From JACOTV01 sp964579395 (GTDB lineage Bacteria > Patescibacteriota > Microgenomatia > UBA1406 > GWC2-37-13): 16,931 bases of DNA. Of this stretch, positions 1 to 6,754 are shown piece after piece; the stretch's first letter is position 1; every line of letters starts with the position of its first letter. The stretch is from contig CAZOFT010000011.1 of assembly GCA_964579395.1 (NCBI GenBank), positions 1 through 16,931 of the forward strand, written 5' to 3'. A program made the translations under genes and the position numbers. The notes beneath the pieces were generated by a model. The model searched no databases, was not told the DNA's origin, and saw only the letters and a program-made list of their open reading frames with translations.

Positions 1-331
1 TTCCCTTTGCCAGCTCATCGACCACTTTGTCAAGGTAGCGAATTTCTTTCATCAGAGGTTCTTTGATTTCTTCAACCCGAACACCGCAGATAACCCCGGT
101 GATGAGGGTTCTATTCGGATTGAGTTTTGGTGCTTTTTTGAAAAACTCCACAAACGTCACGTCATCTTTGATGCTCTTGATCTGTGATTCTGAGTATCCG
201 GTGAGCCAGTTGATTACTTCATCCAGCTCTTTTTGCGTACGACCTTTGCGCTCTATTTTTTGTACGTACAGCGGATATACACTGGCAAACGTCATGGCAT
301 AGACGCGATTATTGCTATCTTTCATGTTCAT
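1..331 (-). CDS. DUF2200 family protein (3' end outside window)
   Basis: Read from the reverse strand, an open frame of 110 codons starts MNMKDSNNRVYAMTFASVYP and runs off the left edge without a stop. It carries hallmarks I associate with DUF2200: an N-terminal FASVYPLYVQKIERKGRT block, an INWLTGY motif, and the block LITGVICGVRVEEI followed by a PLMKEIRYLDKVVDELAKG helix. The family is about 110-120 residues long, so only a few C-terminal residues are missing. It is a small, probably cytosolic protein of unknown function. ATG at 331 or 325 (second Met) could start it; neither has a Shine-Dalgarno. It is divergent from the SRPBCC-ArsR pair, and an inverted repeat lies between the two. Confidence 0.85.
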   Translation of the reverse strand, partial: MNMKDSNNRVYAMTFASVYPLYVQKIERKGRTQKELDEVINWLTGYSESQIKSIKDDVTFVEFFKKAPKLNPNRTLITGVICGVRVEEIKEPLMKEIRYLDKVVDELAKG

Positions 332-373
332 TATTGTAACAGGAAACAAGAGCAAATAAGCTCATTTCCCATA

Positions 374-395
374 TATGCAACTTTATGGTTGCATA
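374..395. promoter_or_regulatory. Inverted-repeat operator candidate between divergent genes
   Basis: Two perfect 8-base arms, TATGCAAC (374-381) and GTTGCATA (388-395), flank a 6-base spacer. Each arm contains TTGCAT, a -35-like hexamer, reading outward in opposite directions. The repeat therefore could cover the -35 boxes of both the DUF2200 gene and the SRPBCC-ArsR genes. Its symmetry suits a dimeric regulator such as the ArsR-type protein encoded at 891-1211; that link is inferred. Confidence 0.5.
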
Positions 396-416
396 ATAAA
401 TATATGTGTGTAATAA
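389..416 (+). promoter_or_regulatory. Probable promoter of the SRPBCC-ArsR operon
   Basis: TTGCAT (389-394), a 16-base spacer and TAATAA (411-416) form a sigma70-like promoter. Transcription would start near 423, leaving about 20 bases before the ATG at 445. The -35 lies inside the inverted repeat at 374-395, as expected for autorepression. Confidence 0.4.
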
Positions 417-444
417 TGAGCTAATTACTTATTTTTATATAGCT

Positions 445-891
445 ATGTCAAACGCAGTCCAGGATGTGATTGAAAAACGAGTTACTATTAGTGCTTCACA
501 AGAAGCTGTGTTTGAGGCAATTTCTGATCCTCACAAAATCGCACATTGGTTTCCGAATGCTGTTGAAGGCACGATGGAGCCAGGCGCAGATCCGACATTT
601 GATTTTGGCGAATATGGAAAAACCAAAGTCCATATCGTGGACTCAAAACCGCATTCCTACTTTTCATTTCGCTGGGTTCCGGGAAGTCAACATTTTCTCG
701 GCGACGTGATGAGTGTTGCCAACACGCTCGTTGAGTTTTTTATTGAGCCAAAAGATAACTCAACTGTTGAGGTAACCGTCAAAGAATCAGGCTTTTTATC
801 ACTTCCTGAAGTAGATCGTGAACAACGATTTCAGGACAACACCGGCGGCTGGGATTATATGGCAGGTCGCCTGATCAAACTGTTTTCATAA
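445..891 (+). CDS. SRPBCC (AHSA1-like) domain protein
   Basis: A 148-residue single-domain protein of the SRPBCC/START superfamily, close to the AHSA1 group. The N-terminal beta strand and first helix read VIEKRVTISASQEAVFEAIS; the end has the usual GGWDYMAGRLIKLF C-terminal helix. Such proteins form a helix-grip fold with a hydrophobic cavity for a small ligand; the ligand cannot be told from sequence. The frame is open back to an ATG at 406, but the extra 13 residues would lie in the promoter and do not resemble the family, so ATG 445 is preferred. No Shine-Dalgarno is visible. The TAATG junction overlaps the ArsR gene by one base, indicating translational coupling. Confidence 0.85.
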   Translation: MSNAVQDVIEKRVTISASQEAVFEAISDPHKIAHWFPNAVEGTMEPGADPTFDFGEYGKTKVHIVDSKPHSYFSFRWVPGSQHFLGDVMSVANTLVEFFIEPKDNSTVEVTVKESGFLSLPEVDREQRFQDNTGGWDYMAGRLIKLFS

Positions 892-1211
892 TGAATATGA
901 TATTGACTGCTGATCAGTTTCGCGCCTTGGGGGACCCTGTACGCATGGAGATTATTCTCCGGCTATCGGCGGGGGAGGCCGTTTCTGTTGGTATTTTGTC
1001 TGACGGTCTACCAGTTACTCGTCAAGGTGCAAGAAAACATATTCAGGTTCTTGCAGATTCTCGTGTCATTTCACTCAGGCGAGATGGTCGCGTGGTCAAA
1101 GCTGCTTTGAATAAAGAAGCCATAGTCAGCATGCGCGAGTGGATGAATAGCTTAGAGAAAGCATGGAATACACGACTTCATCGCTTGAAATCCTATGTAG
1201 AAAACCAGTAG
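891..1211 (+). CDS. ArsR-family winged-helix regulator paired with SRPBCC gene
   Basis: A 106-residue winged-helix repressor-like protein. The N-terminal helix has the typical ALGDPVRMEIILRLS; the helix-turn-helix spans about residues 31-60 (VTRQGARKHIQVLADSRVI); the wing is around 61-73. The C-terminus (SLEKAWNTRLHRLKSYVEN) matches the helix usual in ArsR proteins encoded beside AHSA1 genes. No ArsR metal-binding Cys cluster is visible, so it is unlikely to be an arsenic or metal sensor. It is in an operon with the SRPBCC gene (one-base overlap) and probably autoregulates through the repeat at 374-395 (inferred). ATG 897 is an alternative start. Confidence 0.88.
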   Translation: MNMILTADQFRALGDPVRMEIILRLSAGEAVSVGILSDGLPVTRQGARKHIQVLADSRVISLRRDGRVVKAALNKEAIVSMREWMNSLEKAWNTRLHRLKSYVENQ

Positions 1212-1232
1212 CGCGAGGCGGGTAGTCCTCAT

Positions 1233-1637
1233 TTACTTTGTGATTTTGCGCACCATCGTGAGCTGAAAAGCAGTCACCAGCACATATACTATGGCAGCAA
1301 CAAACGGACTCAGGGCCCATGCTGCGGTTTTTGGAGCAAATGGAATAATCGCCAATACTGAAGCAACAGACAGACCGATTGACAGAAAATTCAAGGTGTT
1401 TCCCAGCTGCACTACGCTCCTGTTTTCATCTGATCCATGCAGTACATATGTCGATACGATCTCCATAAGGGAAAACGCAGCTGCAACACTCAGTACGGCG
1501 AACATGATATCCCAAGCAGTCGGACTTCCCTTCAGGGCGGATAAAGCAGCGATGGTTCCAGTGATGGAAATTGAATAGCCAAACGCCGGGCCATTGTCAT
1601 GGACGGTACGCTTGACGGCACGAATATAGGACTTCAT
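1233..1637 (-). CDS. Unknown four-helix membrane protein
   Basis: A 134-residue hydrophobic protein I do not recognise. It has a short basic N-terminus (MKSYIRAVKRTV) and four likely membrane segments at about residues 18-38, 42-64, 80-101 and 104-127. The segment between helices 2 and 3 is polar (HGSDENRS). There is no catalytic motif. It is convergent with the ArsR gene (21 bases between stops, no terminator hairpin) and divergent from the SRPBCC gene at 1722. The start at 1637 is supported by a -10-like box six bases upstream. Confidence 0.7.
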   Translation of the reverse strand: MKSYIRAVKRTVHDNGPAFGYSISITGTIAALSALKGSPTAWDIMFAVLSVAAAFSLMEIVSTYVLHGSDENRSVVQLGNTLNFLSIGLSVASVLAIIPFAPKTAAWALSPFVAAIVYVLVTAFQLTMVRKITK

Positions 1638-1643
1638 AATTAC

Positions 1644-1671
1644 ACCTTACCACATATTTTTTGTATGCCAA
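1644..1671 (-). promoter_or_regulatory. Possible promoter of the membrane-protein gene
   Basis: On the reverse strand TTGGCA (1671-1666), a 16-base spacer and TAAGGT (1649-1644) precede the ATG by six bases. The -10 is weak (three of six consensus positions), but the spacing matches other genes in the window. Confidence 0.3.
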
Positions 1672-1686
1672 GTCGCGCTTGAACAC

Positions 1687-1715
1687 TTGCGCAATGGAAG
1701 TGATAAGAGTATCCT
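1687..1715 (+). promoter_or_regulatory. Promoter giving a leaderless SRPBCC message
   Basis: TTGCGC (1687-1692), a 17-base spacer and TATCCT (1710-1715) lie six bases before ATG 1722. Transcription would be expected to begin at or beside the start codon. There is no Shine-Dalgarno. Confidence 0.45.
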
Positions 1716-1721
1716 GAACGT

Positions 1722-2138
1722 ATGAACACTGATCCGATCACTATCCAAACCACCGTTAAAGCCCCCATGGAAAAAGTATGGGAATGCATGAATGAGCCGA
1801 CCCATATTGAACAGTGGGCATTTGCCACCCCCGATTGGGAAGCAAAAAATGCCAAAAATGATCTTCGCGTCGGCGGAACCCTGTCCACCACCATGGCAGC
1901 CAAAGACGGAAGTGCCAGCTTTGAGTTCGGCGGCACCTACACCAAAGTCGAAGAGCATGCCCAGATTGACTATACACTGGGAGACGGTCGTCGTGTATCG
2001 ATAGTGTTTGAGCAAACGCCTGATGGTGTAAAAGTCACTGAAACGTTTGATCCGGAGCAGCAGAACTCACGCGAGATGCAGCAGTCCGGGTGGCAGGCAA
2101 TTCTTGATAACTTCAAAAAACACGTAGAAGAGCACTAA
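1722..2138 (+). CDS. SRPBCC (AHSA1-like) domain protein
   Basis: A 138-residue SRPBCC protein. The fold signature runs from TIQTTVKAPMEKVWECMNEP, through HIEQWAFATPDWEAKNAKND and LRVGGTLSTTMAAKDGS, to the C-terminal helix SGWQAILDNFKKHVEE. This pattern (strand-helix-helix, then LRVGG, and a final helix with GW) is standard for AHSA1-like proteins, which bind small hydrophobic ligands or proteins in a groove. No specific ligand can be named. Unlike the other two SRPBCC genes here it has no adjacent ArsR gene. It is transcribed from its own promoter, probably as a leaderless message. Confidence 0.88.
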   Translation: MNTDPITIQTTVKAPMEKVWECMNEPTHIEQWAFATPDWEAKNAKNDLRVGGTLSTTMAAKDGSASFEFGGTYTKVEEHAQIDYTLGDGRRVSIVFEQTPDGVKVTETFDPEQQNSREMQQSGWQAILDNFKKHVEEH

Positions 2139-2190
2139 CTCCATAGGATAATAGGTTCCAGTTCGCTGTGAAGCAACTATGATAGATCTT

Positions 2191-2207
2191 TGGAAACGCA
2201 TGGAAAC
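2191..2207 (+). repeat. Short tandem TGGAAAC repeat upstream of VOC gene
   Basis: TGGAAAC occurs at 2191-2197 and again at 2201-2207, a ten-base period that would place both copies on one face of the helix, 17-33 bases before ATG 2224. It may be a regulator site, or chance. Confidence 0.25.
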
Positions 2208-2223
2208 CTGCTGGTATTGATGT

Positions 2224-3135
2224 ATGAAACATATAATTCCCCATCTGTGGTTTGATACACAAGCGGTCGAAGCAGCCGAGTTTTATGCTTCCGTATTTCC
2301 TGATTCAAAAATCGTCAGCAAATCAGTAATCAAGGACACGCCCTCCGGAGACTGTGACATGGTTTCATTTACGGTGTGGGGACAAGAATTTCAGGCGATC
2401 AGCGCCGGACCGTATTTTTCAATCAATCCGTCTATTTCATTTTTTGTGAATTTTGATCCGTCAAGTGTGGAAAACGCACAGGAAAAACTGGATGAGATAT
2501 GGAGTAAACTCGAAGACGGCGGTCAGGTCATGATGCCACTTGGAGAGTATCCCTACAGTAAGCACTATGGATGGGTGCAAGACAAATTTGGCGTATCGTG
2601 GCAGCTGATGCTTGCCAATCCTGAAGACAAATCACGTGCGACCATTGTCCCATCCTTGCTGTTTGTGCAGGAGCAATACGGAAAAGCAGAAGAAGCTATG
2701 AATTTTTACCTTTCAGTGTTTGCCGATTCTGAAAAAGGTACCGTGGCACTTCGCGGACCGAGTGAAGCGCCCGAGCGCGAAGGTACGGTGATGTACGAGG
2801 ATTTTCGCCTTGCTGATATGTGGTTTGCGGCGATGGAAAGCGGCATGAAAGAACATACATTTATGTTTAACGAGGCGGTCTCTTTTATGGTGATGTGTGA
2901 AAATCAGCAAGAGATTGATCACTATTGGGAAGCATTGTCTGCCGTGCCCGAATCCGAGCAGTGCGGCTGGCTCAAAGACAAATATGGGGTGTCCTGGCAG
3001 ATCGTCCCGACAGCAATGAATGACATGATGGAGCAAGGAGATGACGCGGCAAAAGAGCGAGTTACTCAGGCGTTTTTAAAAATGAACAAATTTGATATCG
3101 CTGCGTTACAACGTGCATATGCAGCATCAGAGTGA
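2224..3135 (+). CDS. Tandem VOC-fold (PhnB/3-dmu-9_3-mt-like) protein
   Basis: A 303-residue protein made of two VOC (glyoxalase/bleomycin-resistance fold) domains of the PhnB/3-demethylubiquinone methyltransferase-like group. Domain 1 (about 3-131) starts IIPHLWFDTQAVEAAEFYASV and ends DKFGVSWQLML. Domain 2 (about 140-262) starts IVPSLLFVQEQYGKAEEAMN and ends DKYGVSWQIVP. The tail MNKFDIAALQRAY is typical of this group. VOC dimers or tandem pairs form a cupped pocket, often metal-dependent; the substrate is unknown, and the methyltransferase name in databases is historical. No Shine-Dalgarno precedes ATG 2224. It stands alone between the SRPBCC gene and the lipid cluster. Confidence 0.9.
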   Translation: MKHIIPHLWFDTQAVEAAEFYASVFPDSKIVSKSVIKDTPSGDCDMVSFTVWGQEFQAISAGPYFSINPSISFFVNFDPSSVENAQEKLDEIWSKLEDGGQVMMPLGEYPYSKHYGWVQDKFGVSWQLMLANPEDKSRATIVPSLLFVQEQYGKAEEAMNFYLSVFADSEKGTVALRGPSEAPEREGTVMYEDFRLADMWFAAMESGMKEHTFMFNEAVSFMVMCENQQEIDHYWEALSAVPESEQCGWLKDKYGVSWQIVPTAMNDMMEQGDDAAKERVTQAFLKMNKFDIAALQRAYAASE

Positions 3136-3149
3136 TTCTGTTTTGACGT

Positions 3150-3178
3150 TTGTGTTGGCAGCTTGAGAGGGGTATACT
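3150..3178 (+). promoter_or_regulatory. Promoter of the PAP2/lipid-kinase operon
   Basis: TTGTGT (3150-3155), 17 bases and TATACT (3173-3178) precede ATG 3191 by 12 bases, predicting a leader of only five or six bases. No other promoter is evident inside the four-gene cluster. Confidence 0.5.
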
Positions 3179-3190
3179 GTAGGTCCGTCT

Positions 3191-3904
3191 ATGACAAAGC
3201 GTATACTTATCGAGCGGATCCTTGCACAGCTGGCATTTTTCATATTGGGCTCATTGGCCATGGGGTATGCTGTGCAGCATATCTCATCTCTCAAATGGCT
3301 TGATGAGCAGGTATTTCTTCTTTTAAACGGTCTGCCGCACAACGCAGTATTTGATCGCATCGTCTTTCCGTTTGATCTCTGGTTTCCTCCTTGGAAGATC
3401 TTTTTCATGCCGATGTTTTTGTATTTTATGATGGCGCCGCTGTATCTGTATGTGTTGATTCGCCAACCGAAACAGGTTATCTGGCTTCTTATTTCTGTTG
3501 CGATAAGCTCCGGACTGGCAGGATTGCTGCTCACCATGCACTGGCAGCTTTTGTTCCGGGATCGGCCGTTTATGCATCTGCCGACTGAGCATCTGAGCGA
3601 AGGAAGTCGTAACGCCTTGCGGAAGTGGCCGTCGTTTCCTTCCGGTCATGCACGAGACACAGCGCTATATGCAACTATGCTGGACCGATTTGTGCCGCAT
3701 ATGCGTACCATTGTGATTGTTTTTACGGCCTGGATCGGATTTTTACGGGTATACACCGGCGAGCATTATCCGTTTGATGTGGTGGGAGGAGTATTGTTTG
3801 GCTATATAGCTGCGCGTATCGGCATCGATGTGGCTCTTTTGATAGATAAACAAATCGGCACCCATCATCTGCAATCAATCTATGAAAAAGAAAACGGCAT
3901 ATAA
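3191..3904 (+). CDS. PAP2-family membrane phosphatase with atypical first motif
   Basis: A 237-residue integral membrane phosphatase of the PAP2 superfamily. Motif 2 is PSGH at 150-153 and motif 3 is R186-x5-H192-x3-D196 (RVYTGEHYPFD); H192 would be the nucleophile and H153 the acid. Motif 1 normally reads K-x6-RP; RP is at 125-126 but the Lys position is Trp118, with an extra Arg at 123. Membrane segments lie around 10-30, 70-90, 95-116, 172-188 and 196-215. Family members dephosphorylate phosphatidic acid, phosphatidylglycerol phosphate or undecaprenyl diphosphate at the outer membrane face. It overlaps the lipid kinase gene by 23 bases, which suggests linked use of phospho- and dephospho-lipids. 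Confidence 0.88.
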   Translation: MTKRILIERILAQLAFFILGSLAMGYAVQHISSLKWLDEQVFLLLNGLPHNAVFDRIVFPFDLWFPPWKIFFMPMFLYFMMAPLYLYVLIRQPKQVIWLLISVAISSGLAGLLLTMHWQLLFRDRPFMHLPTEHLSEGSRNALRKWPSFPSGHARDTALYATMLDRFVPHMRTIVIVFTAWIGFLRVYTGEHYPFDVVGGVLFGYIAARIGIDVALLIDKQIGTHHLQSIYEKENGI

Positions 3905-4847
3905 GTTTATTTATAACCCTCATGCCGGAGAAAAGCGGGGAGTGTTTCGCGATACGGTCTCATTGGAGGACGTGATGAATCTTCTGGTGCAATATGAAAT
4001 TCAGTGCGACCCTGTCCCTACCAAGGGTCCCGGTCATGCGCGAGAGCTTGCTGCAGCAAGTGCAAAAGAAGGGTATTCTACCGTGCTTGTTGCGGGCGGG
4101 GACGGGACGGTATCTGAAGTGGCAAACGGGCTTGTGGGTACTGATGTCAGAATGGGCATACTTCCTATGGGGACGTTCATGAATATTGCCCGCATGCTTT
4201 CAGTTCCGCTTGAAATGGAGAATGCGGTGCGGACTATCAAGATAGGGCATACGCGTAAAATTAATGTGGGAAAGGTTGAGACACTTTCCGGCAGGCCGGT
4301 GAAGGAGCCGTTTTATTTTCTGGAAACTGTCGGTGTGGGGCTTGATGCTGAGATTCAAAAAGAGTTTAAACGGTTTGAAGATCAAGAGCCGTGGGCGATT
4401 GTTTCGCTGATCAAACGATTTTTTGATTTTTATGGTTCGAGGGTCAGATTGGATACGGATGACGGTGCTCATGAGGCCCGCGCATCGCTTATATCTATTG
4501 CGAATGGGCCCCTGACGGGCGCAAATTTACGATTGGCACCTGAATCGCTTCTTAATGATCATCGTCTGTCAGTTACTATCTATAAGATGTCAAAAGCAGA
4601 ACTGGCGTGGTCACTGCTTCGACTTCGCCTGAATCCTCAACGGAAACCAAATCACCTAAAGACTATCCAGACAACCTCAGTTGCTGTTTCAGCCAAGCGT
4701 CCGATTTCCATGCACGCCGATGCCACGGTCTTTGGGACCAGCCCCGCTACATTGAGTATAGTCCCGGGCGCTCTCTCAGTCATTTGCGGATATCCACAGC
4801 TTGAGGAACCTGCAGCACTGAAGTCGCACACCTCACTTGCACCCTAA
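3882..4847 (+). CDS. Diacylglycerol kinase-like lipid kinase (DagK/YegS family)
   Basis: A 321-residue soluble or membrane-associated lipid kinase of the DAGK catalytic family. It begins with the NPHAG phosphate-loop-like motif (12-16), has the nucleotide-binding GGDGT at 72-76 followed by VSEVANGL, and a variant of the PLGTxND motif, PMGTFMNIAR (95-104). The C-terminal half is the beta-sandwich domain with ISIANGPLTG and the HADA segment. These enzymes phosphorylate diacylglycerol or related lipids using ATP. The start overlaps the preceding PAP2 gene by 23 bases; no later Met precedes NPHAG. It overlaps the next gene by one base. An opposing phosphatase and kinase in one operon suggest a lipid phosphorylation cycle (inferred). 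Confidence 0.9.
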   Translation: MKKKTAYKFIYNPHAGEKRGVFRDTVSLEDVMNLLVQYEIQCDPVPTKGPGHARELAAASAKEGYSTVLVAGGDGTVSEVANGLVGTDVRMGILPMGTFMNIARMLSVPLEMENAVRTIKIGHTRKINVGKVETLSGRPVKEPFYFLETVGVGLDAEIQKEFKRFEDQEPWAIVSLIKRFFDFYGSRVRLDTDDGAHEARASLISIANGPLTGANLRLAPESLLNDHRLSVTIYKMSKAELAWSLLRLRLNPQRKPNHLKTIQTTSVAVSAKRPISMHADATVFGTSPATLSIVPGALSVICGYPQLEEPAALKSHTSLAP

Positions 4848-5677
4848 TGTCTATGAAAAAAGAAGCAATAAGATCTGTTATCGCCAGTCGTCAATTTGGC
4901 TACTTCATCCGCCTTGGGTATGTCATCCGCGGGCTATTGTATGCTCTTGTCGGCTTTGGAGCATTTCAATTGGCTTCCGGAATCACATCAGTTGAGGTGG
5001 ATACTCATGGTGAGATTGCGTGGCTGCAACAAGTCCGGCACGGCTCGATCTTGTTGTTGTTTGTTGCGATTGGTTTGGCGGGATATGCGGCGTGGGGGTA
5101 TATTCGGGCCGGTATTGATATAGTGAATCCGGATGAAGATGTTTCGTATGTAGGACGTGTCGGCTACCTGGCAAGCGCTGTATCTTATTCACTTCTTGCA
5201 CTTTTTGCATTTCAGCTGGCGCTTCATGTTGGCGAACCTATCCATGCTGGTAAACTGAATCAACAAGTAGCGCGCATTATGTCGTATCCGTTTGGCGGCA
5301 GTATTGTGGTCGCAGTGGGTGCAGGTATGATTGTTGCCGGCTTTTACCAAATGCAAAAAGCAATCCGCGCTGATCGCCCGATCGATTTTCTCAGCAGACA
5401 AAAGCATCCCGTATACAGTATGCCGTTTATGATTTTTGCCAAAACAGGTATTGTAATCAGAGCTCTCACGTTTGTTTTGATTGGCTTTTATATCGCTCGC
5501 GCCGGCTGGTTGTTGAATCCCGATAAAATTCACACATTCAAAAGTCTTTTGCTGAGCATACAAGATGAGGGAATCGGTATGGTAGCGTTGCCGATAATCG
5601 CTATAGGATTTTTGTGCTTTGCCTGTTATTCTCTGTTATTGAGTTGGTGGGTAGACCTGCCGGAGAAAGAATCATGA
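4847..5677 (+). CDS. DUF1206 six-helix membrane protein
   Basis: A 276-residue membrane protein with three repeats of a two-helix unit, the arrangement of DUF1206. Each unit opens with a basic-Gly-aromatic pattern such as RLGYVIRGLLYALVGFGAF (22-40), RVGYLASAVSYSLLALFAF (104-122) and KTGIVIRALTFVLIGFYIA (199-217). The second helices include GLAGYAAWGYIRAG (about 76-89) and AGFYQMQKAIRA (163-174). The function of DUF1206 is unknown. The start codon shares one base with the stop of the lipid kinase gene (TAATG); ATG 4853 is a possible alternative. The stop overlaps the next PAP2 start by four bases, placing it firmly in a lipid-phosphate operon. Confidence 0.85.
   Translation: MSMKKEAIRSVIASRQFGYFIRLGYVIRGLLYALVGFGAFQLASGITSVEVDTHGEIAWLQQVRHGSILLLFVAIGLAGYAAWGYIRAGIDIVNPDEDVSYVGRVGYLASAVSYSLLALFAFQLALHVGEPIHAGKLNQQVARIMSYPFGGSIVVAVGAGMIVAGFYQMQKAIRADRPIDFLSRQKHPVYSMPFMIFAKTGIVIRALTFVLIGFYIARAGWLLNPDKIHTFKSLLLSIQDEGIGMVALPIIAIGFLCFACYSLLLSWWVDLPEKES
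5662..5665 (+). promoter_or_regulatory. Ribosome binding site deciding the second PAP2 start
   Basis: GGAG lies eight bases upstream of ATG 5674, which also forms an ATGA overlap with the DUF1206 stop. This favours 5674 over the in-frame ATG at 5614. Shine-Dalgarno sequences are rare in this window. Confidence 0.6.
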
Positions 5678-6417
5678 AAAAACAGACCGCACCACACATA
5701 CCAGTGGAAAAAATCAAAGAAGTGGCACAAAAAGAAACGGTGTCGCGCCCTACGTGGCGGAAAAGATTCATTACATTCCGTAACGTCTTTTTTACACTCG
5801 TTGCCGTGTTTGCTGTACTGGCTATTGCAGCACACATGGTACCGTATTTTGCTGTTGATCTGTACATTACACATGCTATTCAACAGATCCACAATCACAC
5901 GGCTGCGATGATTTTGCGTTCATTTTCCTGGATTGGGTTTACTCCTCAATCAACGCTTTTTGTAGCGGCGATATCGATTCTGCTTTTTGTATCGGGACTT
6001 CGATGGGAAGGAATCATGTCAGCTGTTGCAGGCTCCAGTGTCACGGCAGTAAACCTGCTTTTAAAAAGTGCAGTAAATCGTCCACGTCCCAGTGCTGATT
6101 TAGTGTCGGTATTTTCTCATATACCTGAATACAGTTTCCCTAGCGGACACGTCATGTTTTATACCGTGTATTTTGGGTACTTGATATTTCTCGCCTATGT
6201 CCTGGTGCGTCAAAAACATATTCGCTCCACTATTACGGTGCTTTGTGCGGTTTTGATTCTTGGCGTTGCACCATCACGCATCTATATGGGACAACATTGG
6301 GCAAGTGATACGGTTGGCGCATACTTAGCCGGCTCTATCTGGCTTGCCGTACTGGTGCAAATATATTACTGGGGAAGAGAGCGGTTTTTCGGCCATAAGC
6401 CGCTTGTTATTTCGTAG
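5674..6417 (+). CDS. PAP2-family membrane phosphatase
   Basis: A 247-residue PAP2 phosphatase with all canonical motifs: K131-x6-R138-P139 (KSAVNRPRP), PSGH at 156-159, and SR201-202-x5-H208-x3-D212 (SRIYMGQHWASD). A cytosolic, charged N-terminus (1-33) precedes membrane segments at about 36-58, 76-90, 93-109, 114-130, 160-178, 186-200 and 214-232. Likely substrates are undecaprenyl diphosphate, phosphatidylglycerol phosphate or phosphatidic acid; sequence alone does not decide. It is the fourth gene of the operon, translationally coupled to DUF1206, and overlaps the convergent zinc-ribbon gene by 11 bases. Unlike the first PAP2 of the cluster it retains the motif 1 lysine, so the two may have different substrates. 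Confidence 0.92.
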   Translation: MKKQTAPHIPVEKIKEVAQKETVSRPTWRKRFITFRNVFFTLVAVFAVLAIAAHMVPYFAVDLYITHAIQQIHNHTAAMILRSFSWIGFTPQSTLFVAAISILLFVSGLRWEGIMSAVAGSSVTAVNLLLKSAVNRPRPSADLVSVFSHIPEYSFPSGHVMFYTVYFGYLIFLAYVLVRQKHIRSTITVLCAVLILGVAPSRIYMGQHWASDTVGAYLAGSIWLAVLVQIYYWGRERFFGHKPLVIS

Positions 6418-6673
6418 CTGCTTTTTTCCATCGAGGAGCAAACCCAGCCATAAAAGCAAAAAAGTGTGCTTTGATCGGAGATTCGCCACGCGCTACAATC
6501 GCTTCAGTCATTTTCTTTTTAAACTCCTTCACGTCATCTCCTTCATAGGCAAGATGGCCGTCAAAATAGCAATATGAGCAATAGTCAGCATGCTCGCGGC
6601 TTGCGCCTTTTGGATCTTTTTTAAAGGGCATCAGGCAGCTGTCGCAGTTTCCTTGAAGTGTTTTACTGTTCAT
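6407..6673 (-). CDS. Small putative zinc-ribbon protein
   Basis: An 88-residue protein with a Cys4 zinc-ribbon: C10-x2-C13 (GNCDSCLMPF) and C32-x2-C35 (DYCSYCYFDG). This spacing and the CLMPF-K-D-x-G / YCSYCYFDG text match the putative zinc-ribbon family (Pfam PF12674 type). The C-terminal half is a basic helical region (FKKKMTEAIVARGESPIKAH) of unknown role. It may bind nucleic acid or a protein; no experiment-based function is known to me. The start at 6673 lies eight bases after a TATACT box. It is divergent from the ArsR-SRPBCC pair and its 3' end overlaps the PAP2 gene. Confidence 0.85.
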   Translation of the reverse strand: MNSKTLQGNCDSCLMPFKKDPKGASREHADYCSYCYFDGHLAYEGDDVKEFKKKMTEAIVARGESPIKAHFFAFMAGFAPRWKKAATK

Positions 6674-6681
6674 ATACGAAA

Positions 6682-6687
6682 AGTATA
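6682..6687 (-). promoter_or_regulatory. -10 box of the zinc-ribbon gene
   Basis: TATACT on the reverse strand, eight bases before ATG 6673, predicts a leaderless or nearly leaderless message. No convincing -35 is present. Confidence 0.5.
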
Positions 6688-6697
6688 TAAAATGATG

Positions 6698-6717
6698 ACT
6701 AGTAAATATATTTTAGT
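6698..6717. promoter_or_regulatory. Weak AT-rich inverted repeat between divergent promoters
   Basis: ACTA (6698-6701) and TAGT (6714-6717) flank an AT-rich core that includes the palindrome AAATATATTT (6704-6713). The two symmetry axes differ by half a turn of one base, so the repeat is imperfect. It lies just upstream of the -35 of the ArsR gene and could be its operator (inferred). Confidence 0.25.
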
Positions 6718-6718
6718 G

Positions 6719-6747
6719 TTGACTTAAATAAAATAGAAGAGTATGAT
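6719..6747 (+). promoter_or_regulatory. Strong promoter of the second ArsR-SRPBCC pair
   Basis: TTGACT (6719-6724), exactly 17 bases, TATGAT (6742-6747). The -10 box covers the in-frame ATG at 6743, so that codon cannot be in the message; transcription should begin at about 6754-6755, at the ATG at 6755. This decides the start. Confidence 0.75.
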
Positions 6748-6754
6748 GAAACAT

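Noticed and set aside
406..444. Upstream ATG of the first SRPBCC frame
   Set aside because: It lies inside the predicted promoter and adds residues without family similarity.
5614..5673. Upstream ATG of the second PAP2 frame
   Set aside because: It would overlap DUF1206 by 64 bases, while ATG 5674 has a GGAG and an ATGA overlap.
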